Origin: an uncultured Porphyromonadaceae bacterium
GTDB lineage: Bacteria > Bacteroidota > Bacteroidia > Bacteroidales > Muribaculaceae
Reading direction: 5' to 3'
Length of the DNA stretch: 64,000 bases
Assembly (NCBI GenBank): GCA_947573485.1
Contig: CANPGB010000011.1
Coordinates: forward strand, 1-64,000
Below the pieces are notes generated by a model, which ran no database searches, was not told the origin of the DNA, and saw only the letters and a list, made by a program, of their open reading frames with translations. Position numbers and translations under genes: made by a program. Shown one piece after another: positions 26,218-32,769 of the stretch. Numbering within the stretch: the first letter of the stretch is position 1; the number at the start of each line of letters is the position of its first letter.

Positions 26218-27471
26218 ATGAAAAATAATGTGTTAATTGGTGGTCTTGTCCTCTGCTTCTGCTTCTTCAGCTGCAGCGACAGCAAAGGCGGTGCCGACGA
26301 GCCTGCACCCACTCCCGTTACCCCCGAAGAAATAAAGTTCGAGCTCTCTGAAAGCGAGAGTCGGGCAGCCGAGCAAATCGAAGGATTCTATCTCGATTAC
26401 TTCCGTGCCGTAAATGCCGCAAGTCCCGAAAATGAAAATCTTGTGGTGTCGCCACTCAGTGCCGGAGTTCTGCTCTCTATGCTCTCCAACGCTGCCTCCG
26501 ATGAACTCTCTGCTCAGATTACCGACGCCCTCGGCTGCACTGACCTCGACGCCGTAAACAGTCTCAGCGCCAAGTATCTCGCCTGCCTCCCCGGCATGGA
26601 TAAACACGTGAACCTCGCAATGGCCAACTCTCTGTGGTACAAACGCGAATATACGCTCGCCGACAATTTTGCCAAGGCTATGGTCGACGTATATAAATCG
26701 GATGCCGTACCTGCCGACATCGCCACCACTCAGACCAAAGATGCCATTAACGCCTGGGCAAACGAGAAAACCAACGGCCTCATTCCCTGGATTCTGCAGA
26801 ACACGCTCCCTGCTAATTGCGTTGCGGTGATAGCAGATGCCCTGTATTTCAAAGGCGCATGGGCTAATCCTTTCGACAAGAAGGACTCCGACCTCGCAAA
26901 GTTCACAGGCCTTTCGGCCACCCGCGAGGTGCCCATGATGCACAAAGAAGGCATGCAGCACGTTTGTCTGAGCCTCGACCGCTCATACCGCTCGCTCCGC
27001 CTCGATTTCGGTAACGGTGCTTTTGCCGCCCACTTCGTTCTTCCCAACGAAATGAGTGTCGACGAGTTCATTGCTTCACCCGACTGCGCCCGTGCCCTTT
27101 CGGAAAGCTACTTCGATGAGAACGTGATCCTCTCACTCCCTGCCTTCAAATTGGCGCCCGAGCAACCGGTTTCGCTCAATTCCGCTCTCGCAGCCCTCGG
27201 CATGACGTCGCTCGGCTCCTATCTGCCTGCAAAAATGTTTACTCAGCAGGTCGAAGCCGCATACAATGTATTTCAGAAAAGCTCTCTTGAGTTTAACGAA
27301 GAAGGTGCCGAAGGTGCCTCAGTGACATGGACGCAGATGGCCACCTCTCCCGACCCCGACGCCGCACCCGCCGAAACCCCCGTGCTGTCTTTCGACCGCC
27401 CCTTCGTCTTTTTCATCACCGAAGCCAAAACCGGTGCATGTCTCTTCGCCGGAAAGATTGTGAATCTGTAG
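26218..27471 (+). CDS. Serpin family protease inhibitor, lipoprotein (miropin-like)
   Basis: 417-residue serpin with a lipoprotein signal (CFCFFSC, Cys19), so probably anchored to the outer membrane. Family blocks: NLVVSPLSAGVLLSMLSNAAS, AMANSLWYKREYTL, INAWANEKTNGLIPWIL, VIADALYFKGAWANPFDK, the hinge EFNEEGAEGASV, and the end FDRPFVFFITEAKTGACLFAGKIVNL. From the hinge Gly to the Phe-x-x-Pro-Phe strand, the reactive loop is about seven residues longer than in alpha-1-antitrypsin and rich in Pro/Asp/Ala; the P1 residue cannot be fixed. Serpins inhibit serine and some cysteine proteases. The C10 protease directly upstream is an obvious candidate target. Confidence 0.92.
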   Translation: MKNNVLIGGLVLCFCFFSCSDSKGGADEPAPTPVTPEEIKFELSESESRAAEQIEGFYLDYFRAVNAASPENENLVVSPLSAGVLLSMLSNAASDELSAQITDALGCTDLDAVNSLSAKYLACLPGMDKHVNLAMANSLWYKREYTLADNFAKAMVDVYKSDAVPADIATTQTKDAINAWANEKTNGLIPWILQNTLPANCVAVIADALYFKGAWANPFDKKDSDLAKFTGLSATREVPMMHKEGMQHVCLSLDRSYRSLRLDFGNGAFAAHFVLPNEMSVDEFIASPDCARALSESYFDENVILSLPAFKLAPEQPVSLNSALAALGMTSLGSYLPAKMFTQQVEAAYNVFQKSSLEFNEEGAEGASVTWTQMATSPDPDAAPAETPVLSFDRPFVFFITEAKTGACLFAGKIVNL

Positions 27472-27490
27472 GGATTACACCCCTATAACG

Positions 27491-27526
27491 CCAACGAGGC
27501 AACGCCTCACGGTGTCGCCTCGTTGG
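27491..27526 (+). terminator. Hairpin after the serpin gene
   Basis: CCAACGAGGC (27491-27500) pairs perfectly with GCCTCGTTGG (27517-27526), 19 bp after the serpin stop. The following bases are not U-rich, so termination is probably completed by the next hairpin. Confidence 0.55.
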
Positions 27527-27569
27527 TAATAAACCAATCATTATCACATTTCTTACATTTGATATTGAA

Positions 27570-27612
27570 ACGCCCGGCGCGAACAAATAGTTCACGCCGG
27601 GCGTAAATTTTT
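27570..27612. terminator. Bidirectional terminator between serpin and ferritin genes
   Basis: A 15-bp stem with one mismatch (ACGCCCGGCGCGAAC / GTTCACGCCGGGCGT) around loop AAATA is followed by AAATTTTTTT on the plus strand and by TTTC on the minus strand. It separates two convergent genes. Confidence 0.8.
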
Positions 27613-27625
27613 TCTCTGTTACGGA

Positions 27626-28150
27626 TTATTCTCCTGCGGCAGCCAGGGGAGCGGGTACTGTGTATGTGCGGGTAGCGAGCTCCTGGTCAAGCATATAGAG
27701 GGCAAGGCCGTTGTCGCCGATGAGTTTCAGGCGGTCGATGAGATTTTTTGCAGTCTCCTCTTCCTCAACCTGCTCAGAAACGAACCAGTCGAGTTTGCCG
27801 CGGGTGGCATAGTCATGCTCGGCCTCGGCAAGGGCGTAGAGGTTGTTGATGAGCGATGTCACCTTCTCTTCGTGGGCGAGGGTCTGCTCGAAAGCCTCAA
27901 GAGGCGATGCCCAGTGGGTCGGAACCTCCTCGATTGCCTTGAGCTCAACGCGGCCGCCGCGCGAGTTGAGGTAGTTCATGAAGATTTCGGCATGAGCCTG
28001 CTCTTCTTTGAACTGGATACGGAACCAGTTGGCGATGCCCGTGCGGCCCTCGGCCTCGAAGTGCATGCCCATTGAGAGATAGAGATATGCCGACCAGAAT
28101 TCGGCATTGATTTGCGCATTGAGCGCGTCTTGCATTTTAGAACTGATCAT
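27626..28150 (-). CDS. ftnA: Ferritin (non-haem iron storage)
   Basis: 174-residue four-helix ferritin. Ferroxidase-site residues are visible in NAEFWSAYLYLSM, RIQFKEEQAHAEIFMNYL (ExxH) and FVSEQVEEEETAKNLID. The sequence is close in pattern to the Bacteroides ferritin FtnA, which oxidises Fe(II) and stores it under oxygen exposure. Single gene. The gap to the upstream GT39 gene is 31 bp, so partial co-transcription with it is possible. Confidence 0.94.
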   Translation of the reverse strand: MISSKMQDALNAQINAEFWSAYLYLSMGMHFEAEGRTGIANWFRIQFKEEQAHAEIFMNYLNSRGGRVELKAIEEVPTHWASPLEAFEQTLAHEEKVTSLINNLYALAEAEHDYATRGKLDWFVSEQVEEEETAKNLIDRLKLIGDNGLALYMLDQELATRTYTVPAPLAAAGE

Positions 28151-28181
28151 TGTAGTATATGATGTGTTTAGTGTTTGTCAA

Positions 28182-29780
28182 TTAACGTCGCACGGCCATA
28201 TCCACGCGGTGACGGTGGTCGGCGGAGCGCGGCAGGAACTCGGGCGCGAGCTCAAAATCGCGGCTCAGCCCCGTGGTGTCGCTCCCGGCAGGAATAAGCA
28301 GTACCGTACCCTTGGGGTATGTTGCGGCCTCGGCCACTCCGCTCACCGTCCGCAGCTTGTCGCCGAGATAGAAGTTGAGAGAGTAGAGACGGTAGCCTTC
28401 CTGGGGCATGAGGTTGATAACCTGAGGATTGCCTTCGGTGATAAGCGGTAGCGCGCGTGAGTCGCTCTTGGGGTTGAGGAACAGCGGCATACCCACGGCC
28501 ACATAGGCCAGATACATCGCCCATACCGTCACGCACAAGTGCCCGGCAGCGCTGTGGCGGTTGCAGAACCAACCTATGCCGCACGCCATGGGCAGCAGAA
28601 GCACGGCGTAGCCCCACCAGGGAATCGTCGCGGTAGCAAGCTTCGGAATATCAATCCATTGCAGCGCTACAAGAGCTATAGGCGCGAGCACCGCGAGCAC
28701 AGCCATAAACCATGCGAAGAAACGCAGCGCGCGGCGCGAGTTGGCGCTCTCTATAACGCACGTAATGCCGTAGCAGATAAATGGATATGCAGGCAGAAGG
28801 TACACCGAGCGCTTGCTCGCCGGTATAGTATAGAAAGCCACAGTGAGCACAGCAGCGCACAGGCTCAGCAAGCCCGCCCCCGTGGGGAGGGAGAGGGGAG
28901 AGCGCCGACGGTTGAAGCAAGCCGCAAGCAGTAGCACCGTCCATGGCAAAAGCCCCGCGGCGAGCGTCACGAAATTATACCAGAAAGGCTGTTCGTGGCT
29001 CTCGTATGACATCCGGCTGAAAAGGCGGTCGATATTTTCCTCCATCATCAGCCTGAAGAAATCGTCGCCTCCCTGCAGGTAGGCCTCATAACCCCACCAC
29101 GCAAGCGGCAGCAGAGCCGCAAGCGCCAGCCCCAACATCTTCAAAAGAGAACCGAAGAAAGAGCGGCGCCGCAGAAGAAGATAAACCCCGCATATGAAGC
29201 AGGGCAGAAGCGAGCCCACAGGCCCCTTGGTGAGGGCCGCGCAGCTCAGTAGCACCCAGGCACCCAAGTATCGCGCAAAACGGTGTTTACGCAGCTCCTC
29301 GGCGCTGTATATCAGGTAGATGCCTCCAACCATGCACGCCGTAAGAACCATGTCGAGACGGCAGGCGAGAGCCGCGCGGAAAACCTCGAAGCTGCACAGC
29401 GTTACAAAGCTGAAAATCATGGCGAAACGCACACCGCGCTCACGCCGTGCCCACACGTAGCCGCCACATATCATGCCTATGGCAGCCAAGGCCGACGGCA
29501 GGCGAGAGATAAACTCGTTTACAACCCCGCCGTTCAGCAGCCATGCCAAAGCGGCTATCAGCCACCCCAAGAAAGGCGGTTTGAAAGGGATGTCGCCACC
29601 GTAGTTGGTAGGCAGAATCCAATTGCCGCTCTCAAGTATACTCAGCCCCACAATAGCCTCGCGCGGCTCCCCCTTGGAGTAAAAGAGGGTCTCGCCAAGC
29701 CAGGGAATGAGAAGAAGTGCCGCCGCGGCCAGCACTACGAGGCCGCCCGACGGAAAGTAGCTGCTTGCGTTTCTGTTCAT
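28182..29780 (-). CDS. GT39/ArnT-like membrane glycosyltransferase
   Basis: 532-residue polytopic protein with the ArnT/PMT core: SKGEPREAIVGLSILESGNW (catalytic Asp/Glu-rich first loop), FKPPFLGWLIAALAW, and about eleven or more hydrophobic helices, then a soluble C-terminal segment of about 120 residues. It would transfer a sugar from undecaprenyl phosphate to lipid A or a protein in the periplasm. The GT2 enzyme at 22207 could make the donor (inference). ATG 29780 is chosen; a 12-codon upstream extension is open. It is divergent from the radical SAM gene. Confidence 0.85.
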   Translation of the reverse strand: MNRNASSYFPSGGLVVLAAAALLLIPWLGETLFYSKGEPREAIVGLSILESGNWILPTNYGGDIPFKPPFLGWLIAALAWLLNGGVVNEFISRLPSALAAIGMICGGYVWARRERGVRFAMIFSFVTLCSFEVFRAALACRLDMVLTACMVGGIYLIYSAEELRKHRFARYLGAWVLLSCAALTKGPVGSLLPCFICGVYLLLRRRSFFGSLLKMLGLALAALLPLAWWGYEAYLQGGDDFFRLMMEENIDRLFSRMSYESHEQPFWYNFVTLAAGLLPWTVLLLAACFNRRRSPLSLPTGAGLLSLCAAVLTVAFYTIPASKRSVYLLPAYPFICYGITCVIESANSRRALRFFAWFMAVLAVLAPIALVALQWIDIPKLATATIPWWGYAVLLLPMACGIGWFCNRHSAAGHLCVTVWAMYLAYVAVGMPLFLNPKSDSRALPLITEGNPQVINLMPQEGYRLYSLNFYLGDKLRTVSGVAEAATYPKGTVLLIPAGSDTTGLSRDFELAPEFLPRSADHRHRVDMAVRR

Positions 29781-29857
29781 ACCCACAAAATTAATAAACC
29801 CACACCGATTTACCAAAACTTTTTTCTAATGATAATAATGCTTAACTTTGCAAAAAG

Positions 29858-30697
29858 ATGAAGATGACAAATATAATCCAAAAAATATACCGCGCCTGCC
29901 GTCAGTGGCGCGAGCAAAAACGCATGCCCCTGAGGCTCGAGTTCGTCGTAACCGACACTTGCAACCTCAATTGCCGCGGCTGCACCCACTATTCACCCCT
30001 CGCTCCGCGCGAGTACGCACCCCTTGCCGGGCTCGAAGCCGCAATGGAGCACCTCGGCCGCGTGGCAGGCAACGAAGTTGAGAAAGCCTACCTCATAGGC
30101 GGCGAAACCCTCCTCTACCCCCAGCTCGAAGAAGCCATGCAAGCCCTGCGCCGCAATTTCCCCACTCAGGAACTTTATATCTTCACCAACGGCATTTCCC
30201 TCCCCAAGATGCCCGACACCTTCTGGACCACTGCCGCCGACCTCCGCATAATAATCGCAATCACCCGTTACCCCATAAACTTCGACTACGACGCCGTCGA
30301 AGAACTCTGCCGCCGCAATGGCGTGCGCACCGAAATCTTCGGCGACCGCTCAATGGCCGACTCTTTCTTCCGCTTCGCCCTCGACCCTGAAGGGCGCCAA
30401 AACGCACGCCTCTCACACTTCCGTTGCTACAACCGCGGCTGCCTCTCCGTCATAGGCGATAAACTATACCCCTGCTCCATAAGCGGTTGCGTGAGTCACC
30501 TCAACAAAGCCCACGGCACAAAATTCACCCACATCCCCGCCGACTACCTCGACGTGCCCCGGATAAAGAGTGCCAAAGAAATCAAGCGACTCCGCGACCG
30601 CCCCGTCCCCTTCTGCCGCTACTGCATATTGCCCCCGGCATCAGTCAAATACGGCCCCTCCAAGCGCGACATAAACGAGTGGGTCGAAAAAAAATAG
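29858..30697 (+). CDS. Radical SAM protein with extra Cys cluster
   Basis: 279-residue protein with the radical SAM motif CNLNCRGC (Cys35, Cys39, Cys42), the SAM-binding GGETLLYPQLEEAM, and further Cys residues C-terminally (FRCYNRGCLSVIGDKLYPCSISGC, FCRYCI) suggesting an auxiliary iron-sulfur site. Similar proteins occur in Bacteroidetes surface polysaccharide and glycosyltransferase neighbourhoods. No substrate can be named and no peptide precursor gene is visible nearby. A -7 box TAACTTTG at 29843-29850 is 7 bp from the ATG. Start could also be the ATG at 29864. Confidence 0.82.
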   Translation: MKMTNIIQKIYRACRQWREQKRMPLRLEFVVTDTCNLNCRGCTHYSPLAPREYAPLAGLEAAMEHLGRVAGNEVEKAYLIGGETLLYPQLEEAMQALRRNFPTQELYIFTNGISLPKMPDTFWTTAADLRIIIAITRYPINFDYDAVEELCRRNGVRTEIFGDRSMADSFFRFALDPEGRQNARLSHFRCYNRGCLSVIGDKLYPCSISGCVSHLNKAHGTKFTHIPADYLDVPRIKSAKEIKRLRDRPVPFCRYCILPPASVKYGPSKRDINEWVEKK

Positions 30698-30718
30698 CAA
30701 AAAAAATCACAAAAGGTA

Positions 30719-30749
30719 TTGCGCACCCCGAAATAATGTTGTAACTTTG
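30719..30749 (+). promoter_or_regulatory. Promoter of tRNA-Ser
   Basis: TTG (30719-30721), a 20-bp spacer and TAACTTTG (30742-30749) match the Bacteroidetes consensus; the mature tRNA begins at 30795. Confidence 0.65.
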
Positions 30750-30794
30750 CACCTGCAAAAGCAAAGGCGGCGCGTCCGCCGAGTTTTCCCGATT

Positions 30795-30881
30795 GGAGAG
30801 ATGCCGGAGTGGTCGATCGGGGCGGTCTCGAAAACCGTTGTACCCTTGCGGGTACCCAGGGTTCGAATCCCTGTCTCTCCG
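30795..30881 (+). tRNA. tRNA-Ser(CGA)
   Basis: Class II tRNA of 87 nt. Acceptor GGAGAGA pairs with TCTCTCC, discriminator G. The anticodon stem GCGGT/ACCGT surrounds loop CTCGAAA, giving anticodon CGA. The long variable arm is GTACCC-TTGC-GGGTAC, and the T-arm CAGGGTTCGAATCCCTG is intact. CCA is not encoded. Confidence 0.96.
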
Positions 30882-30992
30882 CAAAAAGAGCTGCAAGCCA
30901 AAAGCTTGCGGCTCTTTTTGCATTCAGGAGAGACGGGGATGAGAACCCGTGGGTTCGTTATCGCAAAGCGCTTTCGTAGCGAAGCGGAGAAA
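30865..30992. repeat. 128-bp tandem duplication, copy 1 (includes tRNA-Ser 3' end)
   Basis: Begins inside the tRNA T-loop (GAATCCCTGTCTCTCCGC), includes the terminator hairpin, a segment resembling an inverted tRNA-Ser 3' end (GGAGAGACGGGGATGAGAAC) and a GC-rich imperfect palindrome. It is repeated immediately downstream with a single visible mismatch (GTGGG versus GAGGG). Confidence 0.9.
30881..30921 (+). terminator. Terminator of tRNA-Ser
   Basis: GCAAAAAGAGCTGCAAGC and GCTTGCGGCTCTTTTTGC form an 18-bp stem with one mismatch around loop CAAAA, with the T-run inside the 3' arm. Confidence 0.8.
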
Positions 30993-31119
30993 GAATCCCT
31001 GTCTCTCCGCAAAAAGAGCTGCAAGCCAAAAGCTTGCGGCTCTTTTTGCATTCAGGAGAGACGGGGATGAGAACCCGAGGGTTCGTTATCGCAAAGCGCT
31101 TTCGTAGCGAAGCGGAGAA
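30993..31119. repeat. 128-bp tandem duplication, copy 2
   Basis: Second copy, offset by exactly 128 bp, carrying the last 18 bases of tRNA-Ser (30993-31010) and a second copy of the terminator hairpin (31009-31049). The rest of the interval to 31294 holds the sigma-54 control region. Confidence 0.9.
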
Positions 31120-31153
31120 CGATAATAGACGTGAGTTAATGACAACAATTGGT

Positions 31154-31201
31154 CAGATAGCGTGCGATTCCGAACATGATTGTGCAGAATCGCACTATCT
31201 G
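31154..31201 (+). promoter_or_regulatory. Inverted repeat, candidate activator binding site of the exporter operon
   Basis: CAGATAGCGTGCGATTC (31154-31170) and GAATCGCACTATCTG (31187-31201) are near-perfect inverted arms (GTGCGATTC/GAATCGCAC exact) separated by 16 bp. They lie 50-100 bp upstream of a -24/-12 promoter, the normal place for an NtrC-family enhancer site; the regulator gene is in the same locus. Confidence 0.65.
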
Positions 31202-31251
31202 ATTATGTGGACAATAGTTATATATGGTTGTAGCTCAATGTATTATGACAT

Positions 31252-31266
31252 TGGCACGATGATTGC
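31252..31266 (+). promoter_or_regulatory. Sigma-54 (-24/-12) promoter of the TolC-ABC operon
   Basis: TGGCAC-N5-TTGC, preceded by T and followed by T, matches the RpoN consensus exactly, with GG and GC at the required spacing. Transcription would start near 31278, about 17 nt before the tolC ATG at 31295. Confidence 0.82.
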
Positions 31267-31294
31267 TATTTATAATGATAAATAATCATTAATT

Positions 31295-32761
31295 ATGTTT
31301 TTGAATTTGAAACAAGAAATTCCATATTGGCTGATTGTGGCATTGTTTTATATTAGTGACTTTGTACTTCAAGGCCAAAATAACGTCGCTGTACACATGA
31401 CTTTAGAGCAGGTTATTGCTCATGCTCAAGACAATTCACCTTCAGCGCAAAGCGCAAAGCACGCTTTTTTGGCAGCTGAATGGCAGTATAAATATTTCAA
31501 GGCTAACTATCTGCCGTCTGTGACTGTTACCTCTTCCCCGTTCCTAAATAGGCAGATTAATAAAATTACGCTCAACGACGGTACCGGTGAGTTTATCAAA
31601 CAAAATCAACTGAGCACAGACCTCGCTATCACAATAAACCAAAACATTGCCTTTACAGGAGGTTCATTATTTTTGAAATCTTCATTATCCAGACTTGATG
31701 AGTTTGAACGAAATAAAACATCATACAGTTCCACTCCTATCACAATAGGATATCAACAAAGTCTATTCGGATATAATAATTTGAAGTGGGACCGACGTAT
31801 AGAGCCTCTGAAATATCAAGAGGCCAAAAAGAATTATAACGAGGCAATGGAACTTGTGGCTGCCCACGCTTGCCAATATTTTTTCGCTCTTGTGGAGGCT
31901 CAGACTAATCTTGAGATGGCGAAACTGAATTATGCGTCGGCCGACACGCTATATCACATGGCACAGGGCCGTTATAGAATCGGAACAATAAACGAGAATG
32001 ATATGCTCCAGCTCGAAATCAACAGGCTTAACGAAGAAACAGCATGTATGGATGCGGAAGTGCAGGTCAGAGAGCAGACTCAGATTCTTGCATCTTATCT
32101 GGGTATGGACAACATTTCTGCAATAGATTTGCAACTTCCGGAGCATGTTCCATCTCTTAAGATTTCACTTGGTGAGGCTGAACAATTGGCCATGGAAAAT
32201 GCATCTGACCCGGATTATTTTAAAAGGATGAAACTTGAAAGTGACAGCCGCGTGGCGCAAGCAAAAGCCAATGCAGGCCTTAGGGCTGACATCTACCTTC
32301 AATTCGGACTATCACAAACAGGCAGCACTATATCACAGAGCTATAGCCGTCCCATGAATCAAGAATATGCAAGTATAACCCTATCTCTGCCAATATTGGA
32401 TTGGGGGCGCAGTAAAGGTCAGATTAAAGTGGCAAAATCGCAAAGAGACCTAACATACACGACAGCAGAGCAAGGAATGACCGATTTCTTAAGAAATCTG
32501 GGTAAGCTGATTATGCAATTCAATATGCAGCCACGTAAAGTGGAAGTGGCTGCCCGCACAAATATACTCGCCTCTCACCGCTATGAGATAGCCCGACGTC
32601 TTTACATTGCCGGACGAAATACGATTCTCGATTTAAATATCGCACTCTCTGAAAAAGATACAGCTATGCATGCTTATATTTCGGCGATAAAGACCTATTG
32701 GACCTTATATTATACCATTAAATCTTTGACCGGGCCCGAAATAATGAACAACCGACTATAA
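31295..32761 (+). CDS. TolC family outer-membrane efflux protein
   Basis: 488-residue protein with an N-terminal signal-anchor-like segment (IPYWLIVALFYISDFVLQG), then two repeats of the TolC fold: coiled-coil helices such as YNEAMELVAAHACQYFFALVEAQTNLEMAKLNYASADTLY and RIGTINENDMLQLEINRLNEE, and beta segments such as YASITLSLPILDWGRSKGQIKVA. It forms the outer-membrane channel of a tripartite exporter with the three genes that follow. It is the first gene behind the sigma-54 promoter. Codon use is AT-rich compared with genes before 30700. Confidence 0.88.
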   Translation: MFLNLKQEIPYWLIVALFYISDFVLQGQNNVAVHMTLEQVIAHAQDNSPSAQSAKHAFLAAEWQYKYFKANYLPSVTVTSSPFLNRQINKITLNDGTGEFIKQNQLSTDLAITINQNIAFTGGSLFLKSSLSRLDEFERNKTSYSSTPITIGYQQSLFGYNNLKWDRRIEPLKYQEAKKNYNEAMELVAAHACQYFFALVEAQTNLEMAKLNYASADTLYHMAQGRYRIGTINENDMLQLEINRLNEETACMDAEVQVREQTQILASYLGMDNISAIDLQLPEHVPSLKISLGEAEQLAMENASDPDYFKRMKLESDSRVAQAKANAGLRADIYLQFGLSQTGSTISQSYSRPMNQEYASITLSLPILDWGRSKGQIKVAKSQRDLTYTTAEQGMTDFLRNLGKLIMQFNMQPRKVEVAARTNILASHRYEIARRLYIAGRNTILDLNIALSEKDTAMHAYISAIKTYWTLYYTIKSLTGPEIMNNRL

Positions 32762-32769
32762 ATACAATC

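Noticed and set aside
30640..31120. Small open frames across the tRNA-Ser duplication on both strands
   Set aside because: They are composed of translated tRNA and terminator sequence repeated by the duplication.
31139..31285. A 48-codon frame (MTTIGQIACD...) before tolC as a possible leader or cargo peptide
   Set aside because: It spans both the inverted repeat and the -24/-12 promoter, so it could not be transcribed from that promoter; its sequence has no signal or leader-peptide character.
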